Shown one piece after another: positions 1-8,964 of a DNA stretch of 64,000 nucleotides. Position 1 is the stretch's first letter. Each line of letters opens with the position of its first letter. Location of the stretch: assembly GCA_001570385.1 (NCBI GenBank), contig BBYL01000026.1:1-64000 (forward strand), written 5' to 3'. Both the position numbers and the translations under genes were made by a program. The notes below the pieces were generated by a model. That model ran no database searches, was not told the DNA's origin, and worked only from the letters and a program-made list of their open reading frames with translations. The DNA comes from Microtetraspora glauca. Its GTDB lineage: Bacteria; Actinomycetota; Actinomycetes; Streptosporangiales; Streptosporangiaceae.

Positions 1-54
1 GTGTTAAGCACGCCGCCAGCGTTCGTCCTGAGCCAGGATCAAACTCTCCAAACA
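1..54 (-). rRNA. rrs: 16S rRNA, 5' end (partial)
   Basis: Read on the minus strand, this ends in the universal bacterial 16S start: GAGTTTGATCCTGGCTCAG at 46..28, followed by the GACGAACGCTGGCGGCGTGC block. Only about the first 54 nt of the gene lie in the window. The rest of the rRNA operon lies before position 1. The exact mature 5' end is estimated from its usual distance to GAGTTTGATC. Confidence 0.97.
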
Positions 55-964
55 ATGTCTTCGAGTTCTCCTGGCCAACATTCGACATGAATGTCAACCA
101 AAGGAATCCATCCCCCCACACCCGAAAGCGCAGGATAGGACGGGGTTGTGCATCATGCACTGGCTTTTAGCACACTGTTGAGTTCTCAAGAAACGGACGC
201 GACCACCATCACCTCAGACTCGAAACCGAGCCATCCGCTCCGGGGCGTTTACGCTTCGTTTTGTTTTGTTCTTACCTTCGCTATTCTTTCAGGCCGCCCG
301 ATCCGTGTCAATCCGTCCCATTTCGGAATACTTGACCCGAACCCTGCAACCCGAGAGGAATCGCAACCACCCCGTCTCCGGGGCAACCCCTCTAACTTAC
401 CAGGTTCCTGTCCGCTTCGCGAACCAACTACCAGAAACTGATCGTTTGAGGAGGCTTGTCGAGTTTAGCCCACGCCGTCCCATGCCTGAACCGCCAAGCG
501 GAAGGGGAGGGAAGGCGCCGGGCTGCGCCGACTCGAGAAGACTAGCAGCCTCTCCGGAGTGATCGAGACGCATTCCGTCACAACCCGATGCCGGGAGTGG
601 CGCCGCCTCCCTTCGGCCGGCCATGCCGCGCCAGCCACGCTCCAACCCGACGGTGGCGCGGGGATATCGGTGGATATGCCGACGAGGACCGCCGGACCGG
701 TAACTCCCGGAGCGTCCGCAGCGATACCCGGGAAAACGGGCAGTTCAGCGGGGACAACCAGATCCGCTGCTCAAGCATCTAAGTAGCACTACGGCAACGA
801 GGCCGGCACGGGGTGGGGACGAGGAGAGCGGCATCAGTGATGAGGTCCGCATCGCAACCTGTCGTCAAGCCGTCCGCAATCGCCACGCCTTACGAAAGCA
901 GAGTGGGAGTCCTTGTTTGGCGCCATCCCGGCCGCCCGGGCTCTCGCCGGTGGAGGTAGCCATA
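55..964 (-). promoter_or_regulatory. rRNA operon leader and promoter region
   Basis: About 0.9 kb without a convincing protein gene. Minus-strand positions 189..170 read TTGAGAACTCAACAGTGTGC, a block found in actinobacterial rRNA leaders and spacers and thought to take part in processing and antitermination. Upstream of it a vegetative-type promoter can be drawn: TTGACA at 311..306, 17 nt, AAGAAT at 288..283. Several promoters are usual for rrn operons, so others may lie further up (to about 900). The reading frames here look like shadows with random composition. Confidence 0.55.
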
Positions 965-1369
965 ATGACGCGGTCGGAGTTCGACGACATCCGGGCACAC
1001 ATCACGGCCGAGGCCCGGCACGCGGCTGACCTGCTGCAGATCGCGAGCGAGCTGCTCGACGACCTCGAGCAGGCCCGGGTGCGCGAGGCGACCCTGCGCT
1101 CCTACTACCTCAGCCTGCTGACGGCCGCGCGCGCCACCGTGGCCGCGTCGAACGCGGGTGATCCCGCACCGATGACCTTCCTGGTGCACGAACTCGACAA
1201 GCACGGGCAACTGCCGGCCGACGACGCCGAGGCCCGGCGCATCCTGTCCGACGCCAAGACGGCCCAATCGCTGATCCCGCTCGTCGAGGACGAGACACCC
1301 GCGCGCCGGTCGCGGCCGAACGGCAGGTCGAGGAGCTGCGTCGGCGTGAGCCGTACGTTGCCGCGGTGA
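965..1369 (+). CDS. hypothetical protein, possibly frameshifted near its 3' end
   Basis: The ATG at 965 has a GGAGGT ribosome site at about 951-957, better placed than the in-frame start at 917. The product is about 134 aa, with a helical, Leu/Ala/Glu-rich first part (residues 1-60, RHAADLLQIASELLDDLEQA) that could form a coiled coil. No family is recognised. After about 1300 the annotated frame turns Arg/Ser-rich, while the -1 frame continues as protein-like sequence (VEELRRREPYVAAVIGDP) past the stop at 1369 towards about 1420. Either the natural C-terminus is in that frame and a -1 shift exists, or this is chance. It stands alone, downstream of the rRNA promoter region and on the opposite strand. 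Confidence 0.55.
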   Translation: MTRSEFDDIRAHITAEARHAADLLQIASELLDDLEQARVREATLRSYYLSLLTAARATVAASNAGDPAPMTFLVHELDKHGQLPADDAEARRILSDAKTAQSLIPLVEDETPARRSRPNGRSRSCVGVSRTLPR

Positions 1370-1415
1370 TCGGCGACCCCCGAGCCGCCCTACCGCAGAG
1401 AAACGGAGATCGAGA

Positions 1416-1462
1416 AAGACGAAGGCCCTGGTCGCCGGTTTCCCGGTGACCAGGGCCTTCGA
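1416..1462 (-). terminator. Intrinsic terminator after the first-listed initiator tRNA
   Basis: Inverted repeat AAGGCCCTGGTC ... GACCAGGGCCTT around a CCGG/CCGG inner stem, directly 3' of the tRNA on the minus strand. The same hairpin recurs after the other tRNA copy at 1789-1829. Confidence 0.75.
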
Positions 1463-1466
1463 TCAG

Positions 1467-1540
1467 TAGCGGGGACAGGATTTGAACCTGCGACCTCTGG
1501 GTTATGAGCCCAGCGAGCTACCGAACTGCTCCACCCCGCG
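1467..1540 (-). tRNA. Initiator tRNA-fMet (anticodon CAT), copy nearer the rRNA operon
   Basis: The minus strand starts CGCGGGGTGGAGCAG and ends TCCCCGCTA. The anticodon loop is CTCATAA between CTGGG and CCCAG. Initiator traits are visible: an unpaired first base (C1 opposite U72) and three consecutive G-C pairs at the base of the anticodon stem. No CCA is encoded, so it is added after transcription. It differs from the second copy by one D-loop base (GTTCGG against GCTCGG). Confidence 0.95.
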
Positions 1541-1788
1541 TCGGTGTGTGTCTACAGACTACCCATGTGCGAAGGGAGGAGCAAACCAATAGGTTCACCC
1601 GCCTCCCGCGAGCGTGAATCACCGTCAATGACCATCCGGACAAATGGCGCAATTTCCAGACAAACCGCTCCGGTTGCCTGGCCGTATCCCTCTACGGTTG
1701 CCGGGCCGCGTCCGCTCCCCCTGTGCGGTGGGAAACCTCCGGCGGAGCGCGGACCGTCCTGGCATGACAGGTGACATTCAAGGAAACA

Positions 1789-1829
1789 CGAAGGCCCTGG
1801 TCGCCGGTTTCCCGGTGGCCAGGGCCTTC
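1789..1829 (-). terminator. Intrinsic terminator after the second initiator tRNA
   Basis: Nearly identical to the hairpin at 1416-1462 (AAGGCCCTGGTC / GACCAGGGCCTT), showing that the tRNA and its trailer were duplicated as one unit. Confidence 0.75.
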
Positions 1830-1835
1830 GATCAG

Positions 1836-1909
1836 TAGCGGGGACAGGATTTGAACCTGCGACCTCTGGGTTATGAGCCCAGCGAGCTACCGAGCTGCTC
1901 CACCCCGCG
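1836..1909 (-). tRNA. Initiator tRNA-fMet (anticodon CAT), second copy
   Basis: Same 74-nt structure as the copy at 1467-1540, with D-loop GCTCGG. The two copies lie about 370 nt apart in the same orientation, each with its own terminator, so they are probably separate transcription units. Confidence 0.95.
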
Positions 1910-1962
1910 TCGGTAAGAAGAACATTACCCGGCACGCGAGGTGGAAGCAAATCGGTCCGCCG

Positions 1963-4914
1963 CTATGGGCTCTTCGAAGCCGACGCCGAAGGTGACGGCT
2001 TCGGCTCGGACGGGGTCGAGGACGGCGTCGGTGACGGCGTCGGTGACGGCGTGGCCTGCGGCTGATCCTTCTGCAGCGCCTGGAGCTCGTTCAGGGCGTC
2101 GCTGAGTCGCTTCTGGGCGTCCCCGTACGCGGTCCAGTTGGGCGGCTTCGCGGACAGGGCCTTCTGCGCGTCGTCATAGGCGGCCTGCGCCTTCTCGATC
2201 ACACCCTTCAGGCTGGGATCGGCCGCGGGCTTACCCTCCGGGGGCGTGTTCTCGTCGGGCTTGGCCGGTTGCTCGACCGTGGTGCCGAACACCTGGTTCA
2301 GCGCGTCCTTCAGGGTGTCGGCGGAGCCGACCCTGTTGCCGAACATCACCAGGACTCGCCGCAGGATCGGGTACGGCTCCTGGCCCGCCCCGGCCGCTGT
2401 CTGCACGTACACGGGCTCGATGTACACGAGCCCGCCGGCGAACGGCAGGGTGAGCAGGTTGCCGTGCACGATCTGGGCCTTACCGAGCCCGAGGATGTTC
2501 AGTTCGCCGGCGAACCGGTTGGTGAACGTGTTCTGCACCTGGCCGGGGCTGGCGATCGTGGTGTTCGCCGGCATCCGGAGGATCCGCAGCTTCCCATAGC
2601 CGGGCCCGGCGGTGGAGTCGACCGCCATGAAGGCCGCGAGGTTCGGCCCCTGCTTCGGCACGAACGTCGTGGTCAGCGAGAACGCAGGGCCGCTGGACCC
2701 CGGCATGTTGACCGACAGGAAGTAGGGCGGCTGCTTGACGTTCTTCTCGTTGGCCGACGGGTCGTCGGGGACGTTCCAGAAGTCCTGGCCGCCGTAGAAG
2801 GACTCCGGGTTGGTGACGTGGTAGCGGGACAGCACGTCACGCTGGACCTTGAACAGATCCTCGGGGTAGCGCAGGTGGTCCTGCAGCTCGGGCTCGATCG
2901 TGTCCTTCGGCTTGATGATCCCGGGGAACGCCTTCTCCCAGGACTTCAGGATCGGGTCCTCGGTGTCCCACTCGTAGAGCGTCACCGTGCCGTCGTACGC
3001 GTCCACGGTGGCCTTGACCGAGTTCCGGATGTAGTTGATCTGGTCACGCGGCTGCGGCGCGATCACTCCCGGGTTGGTCGAGGTGTCCCGGATCATGTCC
3101 GAGAAGCTCTTGCTCTGGGAGAACGGGTACTCGTTCGCGGTGGTGTACGCGTCGACGATCCAGACGACCCGCCCGTTGACGATCGCGGGGTACGGATCCG
3201 AGTCGAGGTTGAGGAACGGCGCCACCTTGGCGACGCGCTGGGCCGGAGTCCGGTCGTACAGGATGCGGGACTGCTCGTTGACGTCGCCGGACAGCAGCAT
3301 GTTGATCTCGCCGTACTTCGCGGCGTAGAGCAGCCGGTTGAAGAACGATCCGACCGGGACGCCGCCCTTGCCGGCGTAGGAGGTGTTCTCCTGGCCCGTC
3401 GTCCCGTCGACGGGGTAGTCGAGCTCCATCTTCTCCTTGCCGCCGACGATGGCGTAGTCCTTCGACTGCTCGCCGAAGTAGACGCGGGGCTCCTTCAGCC
3501 CCGCGCTCGGGACGAGCGAGCCGGAGACCGGCATGTCCTTGGCGTCGAAGTTCGGCAGGCCCTCGCTGTCCACCTCGCTGCCGGGAGCGGCGACGAAACC
3601 GTATCCGTGGGTGTAGACGAGATGCCGGTTGATCCAGTTGTTGCGATCGGACGGCGGGCCGGTCATCTCACGTACGGCGACCACGTGGTCGCGTACGACG
3701 CCGTCGGCGTCCTTGTACCGGTCGACGTCCAACTGCTCGGGGAAGTCGTAGAAACCGCGGATGCGCTGCTTCTGCTGGAAGGTCTTGGCGACCAGCGTGG
3801 GGTCGAGGAGCCGGACGCCCGCGACGGTCTCGTCGGTGGCGGCCCCCTTCTGCGGAGTGGCCTGCGCGTCGTACGTGACGACGTCCGCGTCGGCGACGCC
3901 GTACGCCTCACGGGTCGCGGCGATGTTCCGCGAGATGGACGTCCCTTCCTTGCCCTGCTGGTTGGGACGCACCTGGAACTGCTCGACCAGGACCGGATAC
4001 ACGCTGCCGATGAGGATGGCCGAAAGGACCAGGAGCCCGAAGGCGGCTCCCGGCCACATGCCGCCCGGCCGGATGATCCCCGCGAAGAAGATCAGCGCGC
4101 AGATCAGCGCGATGACGGCCAGGATGCCCTTCGCCGGGAGCACCGCGTTGACGTCGGTGTAGGACGCGCCGTCCACGATGCCGCGGGTGGAGAACACGAG
4201 GTCGTAGCGGTCGAGCCAGTACGCGGCGGCCTTGAGCAGGACGAAGACGCCGAGCAGCACGGACAGGTGGACCCGCGCGGCCCTGGAGGCGTGCACGCCG
4301 CCGGGCGAGGCGATCCGGAAGCCGCCGTAGAGGTAGTGCACGATCGCCGCGGCGACGATCGACAGGACGATCGCCGTGAACAGGAAGTTCAGCACCGTCC
4401 TGAGGAAGGGGACGGTGAACATGAAGAACGCGATGTCGAGATGGAACAACTCGTCCTTCTTGCCGAAGGGCGTGGAGTTCGCGAACAGCAGCCACGTCTT
4501 CCACTGGCCGGCCGTGGAGGAGCCCGTGAACAGGGCCAGGACGCCCATGCCGACGAAGAAGAAGAGCCGGCGGTGCGGATCGACGGCGAGGCGGTAGCGG
4601 TCGGCCCCTTGCGGGGAGCCGAACATGCCGGGGCCGAACATCGGTCGCGTCCGGTGCGCCAGGGCCATGTTGCCCCCGACGATGCCGGCCATGAGGACGG
4701 CTCCCACCACGAACAGCAGGATCTGCGTCACCAGCATGGCCGAGAACACCGACGAGAAGTCGACCGAGTCGTACCACAGGAAGTCGGTGAATATCGCGGT
4801 GAAGATGAAGAACAATACGACGATCGCCACGAGAGCGATCACAACGGGAATGAGCAGTCGCGGCCGGCGGGGCAAGCGCATCGCCCGACCGGCTCCGGGG
4901 CTCCGGAAGCTCAA
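1963..4914 (-). CDS. UPF0182 family membrane protein
   Basis: About 983 aa. It has a hydrophobic N-terminal third with roughly seven membrane segments (first at residues 20-45), then a large soluble, probably extracytoplasmic part, and a C-terminal tail of Pro/Ser/Thr repeats (PTPSPTPSSTPSEPKPSPS). Length, the early DFLWYDSVDF motif and the overall layout are those of UPF0182/COG1615, whose function is unknown. I place the start at the TTG at 4914, which has AAGGGG about 7 nt upstream and gives the family-typical SFRSPGAGR start; a TTG two codons earlier sits on the ribosome site itself. As in mycobacteria (Rv3193c) it follows the PDZ-Lon protease gene, 70 nt away on the same strand, suggesting shared transcription. 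Confidence 0.93.
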   Translation of the reverse strand: MSFRSPGAGRAMRLPRRPRLLIPVVIALVAIVVLFFIFTAIFTDFLWYDSVDFSSVFSAMLVTQILLFVVGAVLMAGIVGGNMALAHRTRPMFGPGMFGSPQGADRYRLAVDPHRRLFFFVGMGVLALFTGSSTAGQWKTWLLFANSTPFGKKDELFHLDIAFFMFTVPFLRTVLNFLFTAIVLSIVAAAIVHYLYGGFRIASPGGVHASRAARVHLSVLLGVFVLLKAAAYWLDRYDLVFSTRGIVDGASYTDVNAVLPAKGILAVIALICALIFFAGIIRPGGMWPGAAFGLLVLSAILIGSVYPVLVEQFQVRPNQQGKEGTSISRNIAATREAYGVADADVVTYDAQATPQKGAATDETVAGVRLLDPTLVAKTFQQKQRIRGFYDFPEQLDVDRYKDADGVVRDHVVAVREMTGPPSDRNNWINRHLVYTHGYGFVAAPGSEVDSEGLPNFDAKDMPVSGSLVPSAGLKEPRVYFGEQSKDYAIVGGKEKMELDYPVDGTTGQENTSYAGKGGVPVGSFFNRLLYAAKYGEINMLLSGDVNEQSRILYDRTPAQRVAKVAPFLNLDSDPYPAIVNGRVVWIVDAYTTANEYPFSQSKSFSDMIRDTSTNPGVIAPQPRDQINYIRNSVKATVDAYDGTVTLYEWDTEDPILKSWEKAFPGIIKPKDTIEPELQDHLRYPEDLFKVQRDVLSRYHVTNPESFYGGQDFWNVPDDPSANEKNVKQPPYFLSVNMPGSSGPAFSLTTTFVPKQGPNLAAFMAVDSTAGPGYGKLRILRMPANTTIASPGQVQNTFTNRFAGELNILGLGKAQIVHGNLLTLPFAGGLVYIEPVYVQTAAGAGQEPYPILRRVLVMFGNRVGSADTLKDALNQVFGTTVEQPAKPDENTPPEGKPAADPSLKGVIEKAQAAYDDAQKALSAKPPNWTAYGDAQKRLSDALNELQALQKDQPQATPSPTPSPTPSSTPSEPKPSPSASASKSP

Positions 4915-4984
4915 CGCCAACCCCTTGTCTCAGAACAACGGTCCGTGCCTGGCAACCTACACCGCGAAACGGCCGGTCGTGATT

Positions 4985-6031
4985 TCAGTTCTTGGTGCAT
5001 GCTGGGACGTCACCCGTGCCGGTGCGCAGCGCGTCGATCGCCTTGATGGCGCCTTCGAGGGTCTCGACCTTGACCAGGCGCAGCCCGTCGGGCACCGCGC
5101 GTACGGCCTGCGGGCAATTGAGGGCGGGGGTGAGGAAGATCGTCGCGCCCGCTTTCCTGGCCCCGACCATCTTCTGCTCGATGCCGCCGATCGGGCCGAC
5201 CGCGCCGTCCAGGGTGATCGTCCCCGTGCCCGCGATGGACTTGCCGCCGGTCAGGGCACCGGGGGTCAGCTTGTCGTAGATGCCCAGCGAGAACATCAGG
5301 CCGGCGCTCGGGCCGCCGATGTCGCCGACGCTGATGTCGACCTTGAAGGGCGGCTTGTACCTCATCCCCATGGTCACGCCGACCCTGGCCTTGCCATCCT
5401 TGCCCGCGACGGTGCCGAGGACCACGTCGGTGGAGGTGCCCTTCCGGTTCACCGTGAGCCGGACCTGCTCGCCCGGCTTGAGCTTCCGCACGGCCGAGGC
5501 GACGGTGTTCTGGTCAGTGGCGGGCGCGCCGTCCACCGCGGTGATCTCGTCACCCACCTGCAGCTTGCCGTCCGCGGGCAGCCCCTTCTCCACGACGGCC
5601 ACGGAGACGACCTCGGGAACGGGGATCTTCAGCGCGTGCAGCGCCGCGATCGTCGCGTCCTCCTGCGAGGTGGTCATCTGCAGGGTGTTCTGCTGCTCGA
5701 CCTCCTTGGCGGTCGTCTTCCTCGGGAAGATGGTCTCCTCCGGGACGACCGCAATGGTGGGGTCGATCCAGCCGCGCAGCGCGGTGAGCAGGTCGATGCT
5801 GTTGCTCGGCCCACCCTGGTACGCGACGGTCACCATGCTCAGCTTGCCGTCGGTGGGATAGGTCGTGTGCCCCGAGATCGTGATCACGGGTTTGCCCTTG
5901 ACGTCGCCGATCGTGTTCTCCGTCGGCCCCGGGCTCAGCACGACGTACGGCACGGGCAGCAACGCCGCGGCGACCGCGAGGATCACGGTCAGGAAACCCG
6001 CCACCAGCAAGGTGAGAGCGCGTCGGGACAT
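4985..6031 (-). CDS. PDZ domain-containing Lon-type (S16) membrane protease
   Basis: 348 aa. One N-terminal membrane anchor (residues 5-28) is followed by a PDZ domain (about 125-200, with VVEKGLPADGKLQVGDEITAV) and an S16 Lon-type catalytic domain. The serine lies in GGPSAGLMFSLGIYD and the lysine in ALTGGKSIAGTGTITLDG, so the Ser-Lys dyad is intact. No ATPase domain is present. The family (YlbL, Rv3194c) processes exported or membrane-associated proteins in other bacteria; the substrate here is unknown. A -10-like TAGAGT lies at 6043..6038, only 6 nt before the ATG, so the mRNA may be leaderless. Confidence 0.93.
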   Translation of the reverse strand: MSRRALTLLVAGFLTVILAVAAALLPVPYVVLSPGPTENTIGDVKGKPVITISGHTTYPTDGKLSMVTVAYQGGPSNSIDLLTALRGWIDPTIAVVPEETIFPRKTTAKEVEQQNTLQMTTSQEDATIAALHALKIPVPEVVSVAVVEKGLPADGKLQVGDEITAVDGAPATDQNTVASAVRKLKPGEQVRLTVNRKGTSTDVVLGTVAGKDGKARVGVTMGMRYKPPFKVDISVGDIGGPSAGLMFSLGIYDKLTPGALTGGKSIAGTGTITLDGAVGPIGGIEQKMVGARKAGATIFLTPALNCPQAVRAVPDGLRLVKVETLEGAIKAIDALRTGTGDVPACTKN

Positions 6032-6081
6032 GGTCAGACTCTATGTGCTGTGACCGACGGCCCCGCACATCAGCACGGCCG

Positions 6082-6504
6082 TCAGCACGCGCCGACCCAC
6101 TCCGCGGCGCCGTCGGTGAAAACCTGGTGCTTCCAGATCGGCACCTGGTGCTTGAGGTCGTCGATCAGCTTCCGGGACGCCTCGAACGCCTCTCCTCGGT
6201 GGGGGCAGGCCACGGCCACGATGACCGCGATGTCCCCCAACTGGAGGTCGCCGACGCGGTGCACGGCGGCCAGCGCGGTCACGGGGAAGTCGGCGGCGAC
6301 CTTCTCGGCCACCCTTCGCAACTCCTCCTCGGCGGACGGATGGGCCGAATAGGACAGGAGCGTCACCTGCTTGCCCTGATCCTCTTCACGGACCGTCCCC
6401 ACGAAGATCGTGGTGCCGCCGGCCGCGTGGTCTTCGACCGCGCTCAGCACCTCGTCCACAGACAGCGGGGTGTCACGAATGGCCAGTAACCGGATGACGT
6501 CCAC
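6082..6504 (-). CDS. moaE: Molybdopterin synthase catalytic subunit MoaE
   Basis: 140 aa from the GTG at 6504 (VDVIRLLAIRDTPLSVDEV). MoaE joins MoaD to insert two sulfurs into precursor Z and form molybdopterin in the cytoplasm. Visible family features are GTTIFVGTVREEDQGK, the VAVIHRVG-like AVHRVGDLQLGDIAV block, CPHRGEAF, and the catalytic KHQVPIWKHQ near the C-terminus. Length is normal. No moaD lies beside it. It is followed 50 nt later by the PDZ-Lon gene on the same strand. MoeZ at 40-41 kb could supply sulfur to MoaD in the same pathway. Confidence 0.93.
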   Translation of the reverse strand: MDVIRLLAIRDTPLSVDEVLSAVEDHAAGGTTIFVGTVREEDQGKQVTLLSYSAHPSAEEELRRVAEKVAADFPVTALAAVHRVGDLQLGDIAVIVAVACPHRGEAFEASRKLIDDLKHQVPIWKHQVFTDGAAEWVGAC

Positions 6505-6563
6505 GTCCCCGAGGTTAGTACGGCGCCGGCCCGCGGAACACGGGCGGCGCCGTACCGGCCGGG

Positions 6564-7634
6564 TCAGACGCGGCGCTTGCGCCTCGCGGCGCGGACGATG
6601 GCCGCGGTGCCGATGACGGCGACGGTGGCACCCGCCGCGGTGAGGGTGGCGTCCTTGCCGGAGAGACGGCGGCCGACCACGGCGTGCTTGCCCTGGCGCT
6701 GGTCGAGCAGTTCCTGCAGGGCGGCGTCGTTGGTCCACGCGGGTTTCCACCCGGCGGCGCGCAGCGCGGCGCAGTCGACGACCCACGGATAGACGACGTA
6801 GTGGAGGTCCGTCGCCGGGGCCGGGGTGATGCCGAGCCGGTGCAGCCGCTGGGCCGTACCGAAGGTCAATCCGGCGGGCAGCTCGAAACGGCGCAGGCCA
6901 GAGATCTCCTCGGCCTGCTCCATCTCCAGCCATCCGTCCGACCCGACCGCAACGACCCCGCTGACGTGCCCGAGCGCGGCCGTCTCCAGTGCCGACACGA
7001 GGTCGTCGATGTGGCAGAACTGCCAGCGCGGCAGCGATCCCTTGACGACGAGCAGGCGCGGAGCCTCGAAGTGGCGGGTGATCACCGTGTCGATGCCCGG
7101 GCCGACCAGCGCGGCGGGTCTGAGCACGGTGACCCCGAGACCGGGATGCGAGCGGAGTGAGCGCCGCACCAGGGCCTCGATCTCCAGATGATCGCCGACG
7201 ACGCCGGTGTCGGGCTCGGCCGCGACCGGGGAGTCCTCCGCGAGCGGCACCGGATTGTCGCCGGCCGCGCCGTACACCATCGCGCTGGTGACGAGAACGA
7301 CGCGGCGGACCCGGGCCGCGGCGGACGCGGTGAGCACGGTCTGGGCGGCGCGCAGGTTGTACGCCCGGCGCTCGTCCGGATCGGAGTCCAGGGAATAGTC
7401 GCCGCCCAGATGGACCAGGACGTCGACGTCGGATATGCGGTTCGCCAAGAGCGGATCGCGGATGTCGAGAACACGCCAGGTGACATCCGGCACATCTCCG
7501 CGCTGGTCGTCGATGGCCACGACGCGGCGGAAATCCGCAGACGAGGCGACTTTCGCGAGGAACGCCCTGCCGAGACCGGAGGCGGCGCCCGTGACGGCGA
7601 CTACGGGCGGACGAAGGCGTTTCGAGGTTGGCAC
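6564..7634 (-). CDS. NAD-dependent epimerase/dehydratase (extended SDR)
   Basis: 356 aa from the GTG at 7634, which has AGGA a few bases upstream. The N-terminal Rossmann motif is GAASGLGRAF (the TGxxGxxG type), and the active-site Tyr is in MVYGAAG after the conserved TSAMVYG. Extended SDR proteins act on nucleotide-sugar or related substrates; the exact substrate cannot be read. The C-terminus adds one hydrophobic segment (LTAAGATVAVIGTAAIVRAA) and a basic end, suggesting membrane attachment. It is transcribed away from the Zincin_2 gene, with the two starts only 82 nt apart. Confidence 0.85.
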   Translation of the reverse strand: MPTSKRLRPPVVAVTGAASGLGRAFLAKVASSADFRRVVAIDDQRGDVPDVTWRVLDIRDPLLANRISDVDVLVHLGGDYSLDSDPDERRAYNLRAAQTVLTASAAARVRRVVLVTSAMVYGAAGDNPVPLAEDSPVAAEPDTGVVGDHLEIEALVRRSLRSHPGLGVTVLRPAALVGPGIDTVITRHFEAPRLLVVKGSLPRWQFCHIDDLVSALETAALGHVSGVVAVGSDGWLEMEQAEEISGLRRFELPAGLTFGTAQRLHRLGITPAPATDLHYVVYPWVVDCAALRAAGWKPAWTNDAALQELLDQRQGKHAVVGRRLSGKDATLTAAGATVAVIGTAAIVRAARRKRRV

Positions 7635-7716
7635 GAGGTCCTCACTTTGCACTGATCCGCCCCACGGCGGATAACGTGGCGGATGTGGACTCCTCCATCC
7701 TGCACGAGGTGGCGCG

Positions 7717-8964
7717 GTGACTGACCTGCCAGGTCGTGAAAATGACCCCAACGAAAACCCGTTCGCCATGTTCGGCAGCCCGGAGCAGATCGCGGCGGCT
7801 ATGCGGCAGTTCGCGGACATGCTGTCCGCCCCGCAGAGCGCCGGGCCTGTCAACTGGGACATGGCCAAGAACATCGCACGACACGCCGTGGTCGCCGAAG
7901 GGGACCCGAGCGTCATGGAGGGCGAGCGACGACAGATCGTGGACGCCCTCAATCTCGCCGACCTCTGGCTGAACGAGGCGACCACGCTGCCCAGCGGCGT
8001 GACGAGCCCCCAGGCGTGGAGCCGGTCCGAGTGGATCGAGAAGACCGTTCCGGTCTGGAAGCAGCTGTGCGAGCCGATCGCCGCCCGCATGGTCGAGACC
8101 ATGGGCGGCACGCTCAGCGCCACCGGCCTGCCCCCCGAGGCGCAGGCCATGGCCGGGCCGCTCATGGGCATGCTCAAGCAGATGGGCGGCATGATGGTCG
8201 GGCAGCAGCTCGGCCAGGCGCTCGGCACGCTCGCCCGCGAGGTCGTCGGCTCCTCCGACATCGGCCTGCCGCTGTCGGACACGGCCGCGTTGCTGCCCGG
8301 CGGAATCGCCGCGTTCAGCGAGGGCCTGGAGACGCCGGCCGAGGAGATCAGGATCTATCTCGCGCTGCGTGAGGCGGCCCACCACCGGCTGTTCCAGCAC
8401 GTCCCGTGGCTGCGGGCGCACCTCCTCGGCGCCGTCGAGGAGTACGCCAGGGGCATCACCGTGGACGTCTCCGCCCTCGAAGGGAAGCTCCAAGGGTTGG
8501 ATCTGAACAACCCCGAGCAGCTTCAGGAGATCCTCGGCGGCGGCGAGCTGCTCAAGCCCGAGGAGACCGAGCGGCAGAAGGCCGCGCTGGTCCGCCTGGA
8601 GACCGCGCTCGCGCTGGTCGAGGGCTGGGTGGCCACCGTCGTGGACGAGTCCGCTGAGGGCAAGCTGCCCTCCGCGACCGCGCTCGCCGAGACCGTACGG
8701 CGCCGCCGCGCGACCGGCGGGCCCGCGGAGCGGACCTTCGCCACCCTGGTCGGCCTGGAACTGCGCCCCCGGCGGCTGCGCGAGGCCGCGGCTCTCTGGA
8801 AGGCGCTGACCGCCGAGCGTGGCGTCGAGGGCAGGGACGCCGTCTGGAACCACCCCGACCTCATGCCCACCGCCGACGACCTGGCCGATCCCGACTCCTT
8901 CGTCAAGGGCGAGGCGAGGTTCGACCTGTCCGCGCTGGAGGAGCCCAAGGACGACGAGGAGTGA
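7717..8964 (+). CDS. Zincin_2 (DUF2342) zinc-dependent metalloprotease-like protein
   Basis: 415 aa from the GTG at 7717 (GAGG at about 7705-7709). The central EAAHHRLFQHVPWL segment and the C-terminal DAVWNHPDLMPTADDLADP block match the actinobacterial Zincin_2/TIGR03624 family (Rv3195 type), sometimes labelled F420-biosynthesis-associated. The biochemical role is not established. A Met/Gly/Gln-rich stretch at residues 125-170 (GMLKQMGGMMVGQQLGQALG) is typical of the family. A promoter may lie at TTGCAC 7647-7652 and TAACGT 7672-7677. The stop overlaps the next start (GTGA), so the two genes are translationally coupled. Confidence 0.85.
   Translation: MTDLPGRENDPNENPFAMFGSPEQIAAAMRQFADMLSAPQSAGPVNWDMAKNIARHAVVAEGDPSVMEGERRQIVDALNLADLWLNEATTLPSGVTSPQAWSRSEWIEKTVPVWKQLCEPIAARMVETMGGTLSATGLPPEAQAMAGPLMGMLKQMGGMMVGQQLGQALGTLAREVVGSSDIGLPLSDTAALLPGGIAAFSEGLETPAEEIRIYLALREAAHHRLFQHVPWLRAHLLGAVEEYARGITVDVSALEGKLQGLDLNNPEQLQEILGGGELLKPEETERQKAALVRLETALALVEGWVATVVDESAEGKLPSATALAETVRRRRATGGPAERTFATLVGLELRPRRLREAAALWKALTAERGVEGRDAVWNHPDLMPTADDLADPDSFVKGEARFDLSALEEPKDDEE

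Noticed and set aside
1544-1950. Small ORFs between and around the tRNA genes
   Set aside because: They read across tRNAs and terminators on either strand and have no ribosome sites.
2269-5046. Long plus-strand ORF (925 codons) opposite the UPF0182 gene
   Set aside because: Composition is Arg/Asp/Gly/Val-rich as expected for the antisense frame of a GC-rich gene; the minus-strand protein is a clear family member.
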